Below, one piece after another: positions 1 through 12,386 of a DNA stretch of 64,000 nt. The notes beneath the pieces were generated by a model that did not search any database, was not told the origin of the DNA, and saw only the letters and a program-made list of their open reading frames with translations. Origin of the DNA: Phaeosaccion multiseriatum (Eukaryota; Ochrophyta, other classes). Each line of letters begins with the position of its first letter. Position 1 is the stretch's first letter. The stretch is from NCBI GenBank assembly GCA_965112735.1, contig OZ218959.1, positions 2,728,001-2,792,000 of the forward strand, written 5' to 3'. The position numbers and the translations under genes are program-made.

Positions 1-118
1 TACTGATTATGGCCGGCGCCAGCCGTGTCTGATTACTGATTATGACCGGCGCTAGCCGGCCTGATTACTGATTATTGGCGCCAGCCGGCCTGATTACTGA
101 TTATGGCCGGCGCACACT
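1..118. repeat. Degenerate tandem repeat, unit about 30-33 bp
   Basis: About four imperfect copies of a unit beginning TACTGATTAT and continuing with a GC-rich GGCCGGCGCCAGCCGGCC-like half. The array starts at the window edge, so it may be longer. The GC-rich half is locally palindromic. Confidence 0.8.
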
Positions 119-187
119 GTAACCTTGTCCAGGGTCGACTCTTGTGGGGGGGGGGGGGGGTAAAAGGTGATATATTATCTATGTTAT

Positions 188-942
188 CTAAGGCCCCTTC
201 ACCACGGAGGCCGTCTTGATGTACGAGAGCTGATGGGACAGACGGACGAGAGCAGAGGAACAGAGTAAAGACGTGAGAAGAAGGGACGGGCGGCGACAAA
301 GGCGGAGAGGCGGGTCAAGAAGCTTTCCGACATGGGAGGCAGACATACCGGAGAGAGGGGGGGGGCGACAAAAACACACACTCTCTCTACTGGCTCTCTC
401 AACGCCGCAGTAGATATGAAGAGCACGCTTTCGCTTCAAGGGAGGAGCGCGGATAGCTACGCACAGTACCTTTCCATCAGTACCAAATGACTCTTCCTCC
501 ACATTCACAGATTCAGTCAGATTCGCCGTTTTCTTTACATCAGTCAGAGTGACACCCTTCCATCAACGCACGAGCGAGAGTGGACAGAGAGGGGTGCTGC
601 TGAAGCACAAGTGGCAGCCATCCCCAACAGCGTAGGACGTGCGCCGCTCTACTCCCCCGCCCCCCCCCCCCCTCGATCTTCTCCTTCTCCTCCTCCTCAC
701 CTTCGGGTACTCCGCCTTGAGGTACCTGTTCCCCTGGTGTTGTTGGTAAGGGTTGGGTAGGAGGGGGAAAGGATAGAGGAGGGCATGGGGGGGGTGGGTG
801 GGTTGGGGTATGCAGTGTGACCGGAAAGCATTGGCGCGGAGCAAGGCATAGGTCGACACGAGTCAGTTGGGCAGCAGCAGCAGCAGCAGGAATGGTTTTA
901 GTTGTTATGATGATTGATGATGACGACGACGACGACGACGAC

Positions 943-999
<57 letters not shown>

Positions 1000-2452
1000 A
1001 AGTACAACACAGGTAGGTCCAGGACGATGTAGGCACATCTATACCGATGCCCAGGTGAGGTGGGGCACCTCTTTGGCTCCGTTCTTGTACACGCAAAGGT
1101 AGTGTACGTCCCTCCCTCCCTCCCTCCCTCCCCCCCCCCTCCCCTCCCTCCCTCCCTCTCTCCCTCCCTTTCCCGTCCCTCTCTGCCCTCATATTCCAGC
1201 GACTGACCTGGCCCTGCACGCGCCCCTGATTGGGTCCGTTACCGCTCGGCTGCCCCTCGCCATAGCCCGAATACAGCTTGTCCACCACCTCCATTCCTTC
1301 CACCACGCGCCCGAAGGGCGAGAAGCCAGACTGAGTAAGTTGAGCGAGTGTGTGTGTGCATGCGTGCGTGCGTGAGTCCGTGCGTGCGCGCATACGCAAG
1401 GTAAGGGAGCAAAGTACACAGCATACGACCGCTCACAGTGTGTGAAGAAAAACTGTGCAAACCCTAAGGGGCTCAACAGACCCCTCTCACTATGGCCCAC
1501 TCCACAACTACGACAGCTGTTTCAAAAAAGGCGCACAGACCGCTACTGCTGCGCTGTGCCGCCTCCGTTCAGAGGCAGACGAGAAGGCACCACGAGCGCC
1601 ACGAGAGAGGCATGAGAGAGAGGCGTGACTGAGGCCAAGGGTCAGACCAGACTATGCCAGTACTGATACGAGAACCAAACACCATTCACGGATGGAGGCA
1701 AGCAGGTAGGCAGGCCGGCAGGCAGGTAGGCAGGCAGGCAGGTAGGCGGGCAGGTAGGCAGGCAGGTAGGCAGGCAGGTAGGCAGGCAGGCAGGCAGGTA
1801 GCCTCGCGTACCTTGTCCAGGAACACGTTGTCGTTAAAGTTGACTGAGGTGCACGAAGACAGAGATGGACATAGACACGTGTAGGAGGGAAGTGAGTGAG
1901 TCCGATACAATGCTGATGTGTGCGTGGTGGATACTTCCGTGTTGCCCTTGCTGCCATCTGCGTGCCGTACAGACTTGGGCATGATGCAGAAGGGCAGCTC
2001 TTAATCACCAGCTCATTTCCCCTCCTGCTCGACTTTGACTTACTGAATAGCTGGGTGGTCCTGGAGTTGGGTCCAGAGGTGGCAAACACGAGAGTCCTAT
2101 GGAATGGGTGCAAAGCGCAGCGACAACACAGACAAGGGGAAAGGGACAAGAGTGCGACAGGACAGGTGGCGTTAGTTCGTCGGGTGCGGATCATTGGGAC
2201 TCGGAGCCCCTCGCCTCCCCTCTTCATTCTCCAAGGCAAATGGAGCGTTCGTGGTCGTATCGATGTATCGTACTTGTACACTGCATCTCACTCACTCACC
2301 CTCGCTTGTTGCTGACAGCGACGGGGTCGTCCTTGATCGTCTTTCTCCTCCACGTGGCAGCAAGCTCCGGATCACCAGGTATGCCGAACTGTGGCCACAG
2401 ACGAAGAGGGAAAGGAGGGTGGGGTTGTGGGGGGTGGGAGTGAGTAAGGACA

Positions 2453-2499
<47 letters not shown>

Positions 2500-3109
2500 G
2501 AAGACAAGCATTTATAGGAAATGCGGGTAAGCAAAATAATGCGGGCAGGAGGACAACGAGAGAGAGAGAGAGAGGGAGAGAGAGTGAGAGAGAGAGTAGC
2601 AGGGAAAGGCGAGCAGCACTGCTGACCTGCGCGATGAAGCCGGCGATGACTCTAAAGAAACGCGCATCGTTGTAAAAGCCCAAGTTGACGAGCTCCAAGA
2701 AGCGCTCCGCCCCCTTGGGTGCCCACTCGGGCAGCACCTCGACAGTGAATGAGCCAGAGGCAGCATCCCCTTCTCCTCCTACCTCGACCTTGACGAACAC
2801 GGGCTCTGCGGCTGCCGCGAACGCTCCCAAGGGAGCCGAAGCCGTGCCGATCAGGACCGCTAGACTAGAGGTTGCGGCTGCTGCTGCCTTCTCCAAGAGG
2901 CTCTTGCGGCCGAGGCCGCGACCAGAGCTGTGGTTGTTCTCAGAGGGGAGGCTCATTTTGGTCATGCCACGGCTGCTCCTACTGTTGCCATTGCTACTAC
3001 TGCTACTCACGCTCAGCTGAGCAACCTGGGGAACAAAAGAGGCGCAGGGTGAGATGCCCGCCAGGCTCGCAATGGCAGCAGCAAGCACATAGGCTTTCAT
3101 TTCATTCAA
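188..3109 (-). CDS. Plastid (thylakoid lumen type) cyclophilin peptidyl-prolyl isomerase, 7 exons
   Basis: Peptidyl-prolyl cis-trans isomerase of the cyclophilin fold, expected in the plastid. Exons on the minus strand: 3109-2627, 2388-2300, 2096-2044, 1843-1812, 1330-1208, 733-701 and 229-188. All junctions are GT-AG, the phases agree, and the total is 318 aa. Residues 1-23 form a signal peptide ending near CASFVP. A second hydrophobic stretch at about 64-100, ending GAFAAAAEP, looks like a lumen-transfer domain. The isomerase domain follows, with [13 protein letters not shown] (catalytic Arg region), [31 protein letters not shown] and a C-terminal SYIKTASV. The CypA-type substrate Trp is not evident, as in other divergent plastid cyclophilins. 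Met at 3100 (MKAYVL) is an alternative start. Introns hold GA, GAT/GAC and GGCA/GGTA arrays. The gene is divergent from the RRP7-like gene, with 246 bp between the starts. Location is inferred; the family call is firm. Confidence 0.9.
914..1001. repeat. GAT/GAC trinucleotide array in cyclophilin intron 5
   Basis: Runs of GAC pass into GAT, in the intron between cyclophilin exons 5 and 6. Spurious poly-Asp, poly-Met and poly-His frames result. Confidence 0.9.
1692..1802. repeat. GGCA/GGTA tetranucleotide array in cyclophilin intron 4
   Basis: About 110 bp of interrupted AGGCAGGTAGGC-type tetramers. It begins just intronic of the exon 4 donor on the gene strand. Confidence 0.85.
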
Positions 3110-3355
3110 TTGGCAGGAATCGGGAGGGAGAAGGAGGGCAAAAATTAAAATTTGATGGCGAGCTTCCCTTCACAAAGGATCCACGGAGACGAGACATTAA
3201 TTGATTGACTTTGGCTCTCATTCCTGCAGGAAAGCGACGGTAGTAGAGGCCACAAAATCTTATCTCGAACACAGCCATCCCTAAACACAGCCATCTCCAC
3301 AGAAAATTTTCTCTTAAAACCCTCTCTTTTTTGACGACTGAGGAGGAGAGGAGGG

Positions 3356-4439
3356 ATGTCGGGGAAGGGGTACTCCGTGGTAGTGGAGCAGGTATTCTCC
3401 TCGCTCGCGGAAGAGGAGGAGGAGGAGCAGGACGGTGAGGAGGAGTATCAGCCGGAGGACGCTGGCTCGAGCTTTAAGCGCTATGTCTACGTGAAGGAGC
3501 ACCGCTGCTCGGGAGCGGGCAAGGGCAAGACTCTCTTCGTAGGTGCGTGCTTGAAGTCTGTGGACGCCGTGGACGTGTTTGGACAGCGCTGAGGGGCAAA
3601 GCGGTAGGGCGGGTAGTATTGGAGAAACTCTTTGGCTTTCCAGTTAGTTCACCCCCCCCCCCATCCCCTCCCTTCTCCTATCAAAAGGCAATGTAGACGA
3701 TCAGAACGGCCTGCTCGAGGACGAGGACGTGAAGGAGCGACTGACCGGCCAGTGGGGCGTCCATGGGCGAGTCGAGCACGTTGAGTTGGGAGACATGAAG
3801 GCTCCCCAAGAGGGTGGGGGGGGGGTGCAAGGAGGGGGGGGAGGAGGGCCGCCCACCCGTTTTGCTCTGATTCGATTCGCCTCCGTCAAGCAAATGAAGA
3901 AGGCGCTGACTTGCAAGCAATTGAAGGCCGCGCTTCAGCAAGCCAAGGAAGGGGAGGAGGCCTCAACCAGGCCGGTGAACGCGGGCTTTGCAGGAGCTAA
4001 AAAGAGACACCGGGAAAGGCAACCTCCGCGAGCGGTACTCCAAGCCAAGGTCGATAGTTTCATGGAGAGCTTTGACGAGGCAGCGCGGGCCGATGCAGAG
4101 GCGCTAGAGAGGAGGAAGGAGGTGGATGACGACGGTTTCGAGCTTGTAACGTACAAGAGGAAGAGGGGCAAGATACCCAGTAGCACGCAAGGCTCCTCCT
4201 CCACGGATGGATGGCAGGCCGTCGGACAGCAGGGGGGTGCAGGGGTGGATGAGGAGGAGGGAAGGGGGCTGGCGGGCGGTGGGAAGAGGCGAAAGCCACG
4301 GAAGGAGCTTACCAACTTTTACAGCTTCCAGCGGAGAGACGCCAAGCGGGACCAGCTGTCGCAGCTCAGGGACAAGTTCGAGTTGGACAAGAAAAGAGTG
4401 GCCAAGATGAAGGAGGCAAGGAAGTTCAAGCCCTTCTGA
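3356..4439 (+). CDS. RRP7: RRP7-like ribosomal RNA processing protein, 2 exons
   Basis: Nucleolar factor for 40S subunit maturation by family membership. Exon 1 is 3356-3542 and exon 2 is 3688-4439. The intron is GT-AG in phase 1 and the product is 312 aa. An acidic N-terminus is followed by an RRM-like segment whose first strand is KTLFVGNV, split by the intron. A second core stretch, TRFALIRFASVKQMKKAL, follows. The C-terminus carries the diagnostic Rrp7 tail: NFYSFQRRDAKRDQLSQLRD, then a basic helix ending RKFKPF. A Gly-rich insertion at about 3820-3847 interrupts the RRM. The first ATG after the promoter-proximal region was chosen and needs no upstream exon. The gene shares its 5' region with the divergent cyclophilin gene. 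The C-terminal tail makes the family assignment strong. Confidence 0.88.
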
Positions 4440-4803
4440 AGATGAAGGAAGCGCGAGCGAATGTTGATTGATTGGTTGGTTGGTTGGTTGACTCCCAAGC
4501 CAAGCCCTTCTGAGGCTCGAGGGAGCAGTAGCAGTGGCAACAGAAGGAGCACTATAGCAGCAGTGGCAGTGACTGAAGGACTCCCAACTGAAGCCCTGAC
4601 TGAGGGACTCCCAAGCTAAAGCCCTGCTGAAGCGCGAGGGAGGTACTGCTGCGCAAGTGGGTGTGTTTAGAACCGAACAAGCAAAGCTTCCACAACAATT
4701 TTGTTCTCCCCAAATGACCATTAATTGAAATACTGTATCCGTTTACTTTTAACGTTGTCCGACTCAATAGTCAGACGCCCCCCTCGATTAATCCATAGTG
4801 TAA

Positions 4804-4837
<34 letters not shown>

Positions 4838-5038
4838 CTCTGTGTGGATTGCTCATGCGGAGACATTCCATCACATCCCAAGCGCGCTTTTGCTTCCACT
4901 CCATATACTTCCACTCCATGTCTCTGTTCGTAATCGTATATACATTGTCCCGCAAGGCCTTGCCTAGGCGTTTGCTTTCTCTCTCTCTCCCTCCCTCCCT
5001 CACTCACTCACTCCACATATATGTATATATCTCTCTGA
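4440..5038. other. Intergenic region between convergent genes, with a short degenerate duplication
   Basis: No gene seen. Related blocks at about 4490-4525 and 4605-4641 share ACTCCCAAGC, CCCTTCTGAGGC-like and CGAGGGAG segments. A CTG array lies at 4806-4836. Confidence 0.6.
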
Positions 5039-7002
5039 TCAGAAAACCGTCACCCGCCTCTTGCTGTGCTGTTGCGCAGCGTCCACTGGCGGGATATTAA
5101 GTCTGCGCTTCTGCCCTTGCTGCTGCTCCTGCTTCTCTTGCTGCTGGTGCTGCTGCTTCTGCTGCTTCGGTTGCTGCTTTGGCTGCGGCGGGTGACTCTG
5201 CTTCTGTGGCTTCTGCTTCTGCTTCTGTGGTTGCTGTTGTGGCTGCTGCAGTGGTTGATCCTGCTTGTGCTTCTTCTGCTTCCTCTGTTTCTTTTGCTGC
5301 TGCGGTTGGTGTTCGTGCTGCTCCTGCTTGCTGGTCCAATACTGCGGTAGGTCCTCCTCCTCCTCTGCAGCAAAAGCAACAGGGGCAGCAGCACCCCTCA
5401 CGCCCTCAACGGATACGACACTCCTCTCGGACTTGCCGCCCGTATACTCACGCATGATTGCTCTCACATTCTCCTCCTTCCCCTTCTTCCTACTCTTCCC
5501 TTTCGCCGCCTCCGTCAAACCTGCCCTCCCCTCTCCTCCCCTTCCCTCATTCTTCTCCTGTTGCACCTTGCGTTGGTCCTGCCGCTGTAGAACCAACGCC
5601 TCCTCTCCGCCCACAACCTCACCAATGCGCAAAAACACACTTCTTGGGCGCTTCTTCGTTCTGAAGCCCTGCTGCGTCTCCTCCCCCTGCTGCTCCTTCT
5701 GCTGCACCGCCAACTGCTGCTCCTGCTGTACCACCAACCGCTGCTTCCTCTGCCGTGCCTCCAACTGCTGCTTCTTCTGTACTGCCAGTTGCTGCTTCTG
5801 ACGCGGAGGTTTGACCACTGCAGCGAGTGCGGCCGCAAGCACACTCCGCGCCATGCCACGATGCCGCCCGCCCCGTTCGCTACTCTGCGCCGCTGTGCTG
5901 GAGGCAGCAGCACCCTGGTCAGCCTTGTCAGCCTTGTCAGCCTTGTCAGCCTTGTTCTTCTCCTTCATCTCGACCTGCTCGCCCGCCCTTCCCCCCTTCG
6001 CACGAGCTGTTGCCGCTGCCGAGGTGGGAGCGTCCTCGTCCTTGCTGGGAGGAGAGGCATGCTGAGCTCTACCTTGCGTAGCTCCACTCTCCCCTCCCTT
6101 GGTCGTGGTTGCACTACCTCCTCCACCCCCCCCTGCTGGCATTCCTGTCGCAGTCGCAGTGCGCAGCCCGGTCGATGGTCCCTTTTGATGTGGTGCAGCA
6201 AGGGGTGCTGATAAGCTTCGCTCCGCTTCTTCTGTTGCCGACATAGCAGCACTAGCCGGTGTGGCCACTGGAGATTTAAGGCGGGCCACTCTACGCGGCT
6301 TTATCACCAACTCCTGAGGATCTTTCACGTGCTTGAGACTAATCACCTTCCTAGCCACTGCAGCAGTTGGTGGTGCAGCCGTGGCACCAGTCGCGGCAGC
6401 GGTCGATCCTTCCGTGCGCCGTGCCACCTTCAGGGGCCTCTCGACGCGACTTGGTGGTGCCAAGGGCGGCTGTACCACCAACTGCTCAACCACCAACTCC
6501 TCCTCCTGCTGCTGCTCTTGGCCGCCTTGGAGATCCCGCGGAGACGCCAACGCGAAGCATGCCCCCTTCCCCACGGACGCCAATGAGACGGTTCCCCTCT
6601 TCGCGGTTGACGCCAGAGAGACAATCCGGCCCTTCCCGCTCTTACCAACACCAACCGTGCTGCGTGAGCCGAGTTGCACGATGCGGCCTGTCTTGGCTCC
6701 ATCCTTGGCCCCAGTCTTGGCTGTAGCCGTGGCTCGAGCAGTGGCTCCCACTGAGGAAGGAGGAGAAGCAGCAATCGCCACCGATGGAGCGAGTAGCCGT
6801 GGTTGGGACTCCCCCCCCCCACCAGGTGGCTTCACCACCATCGGCTCGGTCGGAGAGGCGACTGAGGCGGCTTCGGCCTCGGTCCGCCCCATCCCCTCGG
6901 GGCCCCTGCTGTGCCCTGAGGCCACTGTGGGCCCGTTTCCCACCGTCGCTCGCGGTGCTTCCCTAGCAGAGGACCACATGTCTGAACTTTCTTGCCTTTC
7001 TC

Positions 7003-7039
<37 letters not shown>

Positions 7040-8494
7040 ATCACCACCTGCTGCTGATGCTGTAGAAAGCGTGCGTTTGGTCGATCTCTCTGCCGCCGCA
7101 GCTGCAGCCTCTGACTCAAGCAAGGCTGAGGCTTGCTCTGTTTCCGTTGCCCCTGGTCCTACCGGTCCTGTTGATGGTGCTGCTGCTCCTGGTGAGGCTG
7201 CAGCTCGTTCTGCTGCTGGTGCTGCTGCGAGTGCTGCTGGTACTCTTCCTCCTGCGCCTTCTCCTCGTCCTTGTCCTCGTCCTCCTCCTTCTCCTTCTCC
7301 TCCTCCTCCCCCTGCCGCTCCTGCTTCTGGAGGTGGAGGTGGTGGTGATGGCTCCGATTGTGATGGCCGCACACGCGTACTGCTCAACCCCTCTTCCGCC
7401 GATGATGCCACGGCACCTCGCGTAACACAATCAGCTGTTGGTGCTACAGCAGCACCAGCAGCAGGTGAGGAGTGTAGAGGGGCGCCCTCGGCAAGGCCCG
7501 TCGAGAGACCATCATGACAATCATCGAAGGCCTGGTTGTTCCCCCCCACCTCCTCCGTCGCCTCCCGCATCGACGCAAGACATGGTTCTGTCGGGCCTTT
7601 GCTACTACTTCTGCTGTTGCTCTTCTCCTTATTGCTGTGGCTACTGCTGCCCCCCATGTCCTTTCGCCTCTCCTTTTCCCCTCTACTGCCCTTTCCCCCC
7701 TTCTCTGCTTCTACGGCGGCGCACGCCATCTCCTGGCCCTTTCTTCGATTGCTCTTGCTTCTCTCCTGCGCTTTGCGCTTCTTCCGCATCTCGGGTGTTT
7801 CCTTACTGCGCTCGTCCTTCCTCTCTTGCCTGTGCTTCGTGTCCCTTTCTCTGCCCCCGCTCGTGTCCCTGTCCCTGCGTCTCACTCTCCCTCCCCCCTT
7901 GGTTTCCTCCTCGCCTCCCTTCGCGCCACCCCCCACCCACTCGTCAAAGCTATCCACCACCAACTTCTCATCAATCACAGGACTGGACAGAAGCACCGCC
8001 GCCCCTCCTCCTCCAGCCGCCGCTGCATTATCGCCAAGGCTCGCTCCCTTAGCCTGGGCAGCAGGAGCAGCAGCAGCTTGGTCACCGTTCGATGAAACGT
8101 CCGGAGAAAACTGCACCACAATCTTCTTTCTGCGACGGCCCTTCCTCTTCTCCATCTCCGCCTCTGCGGCAGCAGCACGAGCCGCCGGCGGAGCAAGCAG
8201 ATCTACCCTCGCCAGAGCAGCGGCGGCCGCCTTGGATACGTGCTCGCTGTAGCCCATCGCCTCTGTGGAGGCATTGCTCTTGCCCGTGGAAGTCGCTGAG
8301 GACAATGAAGCAGTGACCGCAGCAAGCAAGGCACTTGTAAGGAAGGGTGTGGAAGAGGCAGAGGCATTCTCTGCACCCCCTCGAAGGTGCCGTTGTTGGT
8401 GCTGCTCCCAAGGCTGGTGTCCATACTCCATCCGTTGGTGGTGCTGCTCAGGCTGGTGCCAATGCTCGATTGGCTGATGTTGATGTTGATGATG

Positions 8495-8532
<38 letters not shown>

Positions 8533-10414
8533 CTTGCTCCCACTGCTGTAGATACTGGTAGTGCCCCATTGCGGCAGCGGACTCAGGCAGCGCCTCGTCG
8601 TGTTCTTCATGAGGGTCCGTCATCGCCAGTTGGGCATACCCACCCGCCCGTCCCCCATCCGGTGGCGGAAACTGTTGACCCCAAGGGGGCACCAACTGCT
8701 GCTGCTGCTGCTGCTGTCCTGGTCCCGTTCCAACTCCTACTCCTCCTCTCTGGGAGAAGAGAGACGTGTAGGCGTGACTCCGTTGGCGCCCCCGGCTCGT
8801 TGCTACTTCTGTCCTCTCCCTCTCCCTCTCCCTCTTCCGCCCCCTCTCCCCTCTGCTACCGAGGTTATCCTCGGTCTCCCCCCACACGCGACCGCCCCTG
8901 CTTGCTCTCTCCTGTTTCCCTCTGCTGTAGTCTCCGTCTCTGGAGGGGGACCTCCTTCTTCGGTCGTCCCTGTCGTGGCTCCTGGAGGTCCGAGGCCTCC
9001 AGTCCCTGCCGTCATGACCACTGGACCTGCCCCTACTGTGGCCCCTACTGCGCGTATCTCTCGTCGGTTGCTCGCGTCTGCTACTGCTGCTGTATTCACG
9101 CCTGTCCGCCCCCCTTTCCCTGCTTCGGGACCTTCTGCTTCTGCCTTCTTTGCTCCTCCCTCTCGTCTTTTCTCGACTGACTTCTGACCTCGCTCTCTTC
9201 TCTACTCCTCCTTCTCTTCTTCGCGGGCACCTTTCGTCACGGAGCACCACCGTCTTGTCCTCCCTACTGCCCCTCTCTCGCTCCCTGCCTGACTGCCCGC
9301 GTAAGTCACTGAAGGTGCTGCTGCGCCTACCACTAACCTGCCCGCCTTCCTCCCTGCGCCTTTGCCCATCCCCCACACCCCTCTGCGCCGTGCTGTCTCC
9401 TCCTCCTCCTCCGTCCGGGCGCTGAAGCGACGAATCCTTACTACTAGATGGCGTCACCTTGCGCTCCCTTGCTGCACACACTCCTCCTCCTCCTCCTCCT
9501 CCTCCTCCTCCTCCTCCTCCTCCTCCTCCTCCTCCTCCTCGCCCCCCTCCTTCTCCTCTTCCGCCTCCACCCGCTTCAGCAGCAGAGCCCCCACCCTCCG
9601 GTGACACCGCGACACCTTGCACAGACGAGCAGGCCGAGATTTGGTTTAAGCTCTCCCTTTTCTTGACCTTCTCCTGGCCATCTCCCTTCTCCGCCCTCGA
9701 CCGTGCGTGTTCTAGCCCGCCCTCCCTCTCAGCGTCATCCGCCTTGGAAGAAGCAGCACTAGCACCAGCATCAGCAGCAGCGCCAGCACCAGCGCCAAGT
9801 TCAGCAGTACTATCCACACAGCCTTCTTTGGTGGCCACCGTCTCCATGTGTGGCTCTCCCTCGAAGTCGCTGCTTCGGACCTCGAAAGGATCACCTCTGC
9901 TCTTGCTCTTCTTACTGCTGTACTTCTTGCCTTTGCTGCCCTCCCTCCTGTCCTTTTCGTCCTGGTCTCTATTCTTATCCTGCCCACCCCTCGCTCGCTT
10001 CTGTCCTTTCCCGCCATTCTGTACAACAGAGTCTTTGGTGGGGGACTCATCCCTTGTCTCCTTCTTCGCCGGCTTAGCACGGACGTGCGTATCGCCACCC
10101 TTGGTGCGACATACTTCTCCGCCCCCCTCCTCCTCGCCCTGCTGCTCCTGCCGGTGCTTCTGTTGCTGTCGCTGTTCTTCTTCTTCTTCTTCTTCTTCTT
10201 CTTCTTCCTCCTCCTCCTCCTCCTCCTCCTCCTCCTCGGCGTTGAGACTGCCCGACAGTGCCTCCACCGCCTTATCCGTCACCTCCAACGGGAAGAATGC
10301 TTTGCTCTGCCAGATGTGCAGTAGGCGCAGGAGCTTCTTCCTCTCGTGTCGATGCAAGGGCCTTCTTCTCACCCGCCCTGGCAAGGCTTTGCCTGTCGTT
10401 GCAAACGCAACACA

Positions 10415-10465
<51 letters not shown>

Positions 10466-11746
10466 GGAGAAGAGGAATAGCGAGAAAGAGACAGAGAGAG
10501 AGAATGGGTCATGATTTTGATGTCGGAGTGAAGAGCGAACAAGGCGCCGGCAACAATAAAAGAGGAGAGGATTGGATATCGCCCGGAGGCCGCCTGTCGC
10601 TGGGTTCGTTCGCGTGGGCAGGTAGGGCAGGCAGACTCTTCTATCAAAGTTGTGCTTTAACCCCCTCCCTCCCCACCAAGATGAAGATCAAGACCACTTA
10701 CTGTTGAGCACCTCCATCATCCTGGGTAGCACATCCACGATGGCCGCCTGCAACACGCTCACATCCCTTCGCGTGTCCTCCGGCCCGGTGAGGCAGGCGT
10801 GGAGCACTGCGTCGATCGAGAAGAGCGCGCCCAAGCACTTGCGAAAGGCCGCCCGAGCCTTCTTCTCCCGAGCCTCTGTCGCTTCATCCATCGTGATGGC
10901 TTCACTCTTCGCATCTGCTACCCCCGCCGTATTGCAACCACCACCACCATTGCCACCGTCAGCGTCTTCGTCAGCGGCGGCACTCCGGCTCCTGCGATTT
11001 ACATCCTCATTTTCAGTCCTTTTCTCGCCCCCGTCCTGGACATTCTCCGTCTCGTGAGCCGCAGTCCCCGTCGAGTCTCCTCCCTTGTCTCCTGCGGCCC
11101 CTCTCTCCTCTCTACCGTCTTGTGCTTTCTCCCCTTGGCACCCTCTCTGCCCATCATCCTCCTCCTGCGGCTGCTGCTCTCCCCCCTTCTCCTCCTCCTC
11201 CCCCGCACCGCTCCTGATGGCATCCCTGTCATCCAGGTCGTCATCGTCGTCGTCGTCATCGTCGTCGCTATTCTCGTCCACCTCGTCTCGGAGGTCAATA
11301 GCCCACAGCTTCATGAACCTGGGCAGACAGACAGACAGATAGACACGGCAGAGGCGATGCAGCCATGGCGGCAGTAGTAGTAGTAGTAGTAGTAGCAGCA
11401 GCAGCAGGGAGTAGGGCACAAGAGGAGGCGGTAAATATCTCAAGTGATTGTGTGTTTTTGTGCACAGGAGGCCACTGCGGCTTCGACCCACACACCTTCT
11501 GATTGATTGATTCGGACTCCGACAAAGTATCACAGACACCGAGGCAATCTGCTCTATCATCGCTTACCTTAGCATGGTTGTCATGGCCAGGGTCGCTCTG
11601 TCTGCTCGCCGGCCGTACCGGCCCAACCATCGTTTCATCGGCGCAACGGCATCATCCTTCGAGATGGAGCTCTGGCGCAAAAGCAACTCCCATTCTTGCA
11701 GGCACTGAGACATGCCAACAACCCTGTGGGGCTGGTATCTCTCCTC

Positions 11747-11780
<34 letters not shown>

Positions 11781-12049
11781 ACCTGGTGCCGATGCTCCTC
11801 TCCTTGCTGCTCCTCCTGCTGCGCGTCCTCATTCGAAGTCTCGTAGCGGCGTACCTCCTCATCCCCCTCTTGTTGTTGCTGCTGCTGTTTCTCCTGTTGC
11901 TCCTGCTGCTTTTGCTGCTGCTGCTGAAGGTCCTCGTCTGGAGGCTCGTAAAGAGAAAGTGTGGCCTCCTCCTGGTGCTCTGGCTGCTCTGGCTGCTCTT
12001 GCTGCTGCTGCTGCTCCTGACGTTGCGGAGGACCCTGGAGAGCAGCCAT
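5039..12049 (-). CDS. Giant CID (RPR)-like, RS-rich low-complexity nuclear protein, 3 exons
   Basis: Probable nuclear RNA-processing factor, about 2150 aa. Exons: 12049-11568, 11318-10702 and 10392-5039, all GT-AG with matching phases. A domain resembling the RNA polymerase II CTD-interacting (CID/RPR) fold is spread over all three exons. Its parts are CLQEWELLLRQSSISKDDAV at about 115, LGALFSIDAVLHACL at about 320 and KLLRLLHIWQSKAFFP at about 385. An acidic, Asp/Glu-rich insertion of about 130 residues splits it. The remaining 1700 residues are low complexity: poly-Glu, poly-Gly, an Arg/Ser/Asp-rich RS-type region, poly-Gln, poly-Ala, and Lys/Gln tracts at the C-terminus. RS plus CID recalls SCAF/SR140-type splicing or 3'-end factors, but no RRM or SURP domain is visible, so orthology is open. 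The C-terminal exon is one uninterrupted 5.35 kb frame. Confidence 0.75.
7032..7055. repeat. Dispersed GTATCACCAAC-type element, one mismatch, in the CID gene
   Basis: Core GTATCACCACC at 7038-7048, at the end of a CTG array. On the gene strand it codes QQVVIQQ. Confidence 0.7.
8488..8531. repeat. CTG/CAG array coding poly-Gln
   Basis: Trinucleotide array in the CID gene, read as poly-Gln on the minus strand and followed by His/Gln repeats. Confidence 0.9.
9478..9543. repeat. CTC array coding poly-Gly
   Basis: CTC triplets on the plus strand, read on the minus strand in the GGA frame as about 20 Gly in the CID gene. Confidence 0.9.
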
Positions 12050-12294
12050 GTCTTTTCTCAGCCCTCAGCTACGAGTATGCAGTGGACAGCATGTTGGGAA
12101 GGAGGAGGAAGAGAAATGGACAATCTCCCGACATCCGACAAATCCCAAATCCCTGACCGAAATCGACTTTAAATCTCGAGTAGCTCAATATATAATCTCG
12201 AAACTCAATATCCCAACTGTCCTTCCCTCTCTCTCCCTCCCCCTTATATACGTCCCTCCCCCTTATATACGACTAGAACCAAAGAAACAGCAGT

Positions 12295-12341
<47 letters not shown>

Positions 12342-12386
12342 AAAATTACTTCTATTATTGTGCTACCCTGACCTCTGAAGAGCAGA
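12050..12386. other. Divergent promoter region with CAG array
   Basis: 337 bp between the start codons of the CID gene (-) and LRRC40 (+). It holds a CAG array at 12293-12340 and a duplicated CCCTTATATACG motif at 12240-12270. No coding sequence is seen. Confidence 0.6.

Noticed and set aside
1-118. CRISPR-like array
   Set aside because: Units are contiguous without unique spacers, and the genome is eukaryotic.
6333-7517. 394-residue Ala/Pro/Ser frame on the plus strand
   Set aside because: Antisense shadow of the GC-rich CID gene. No domain; the minus frame is continuous and joins conserved upstream exons.
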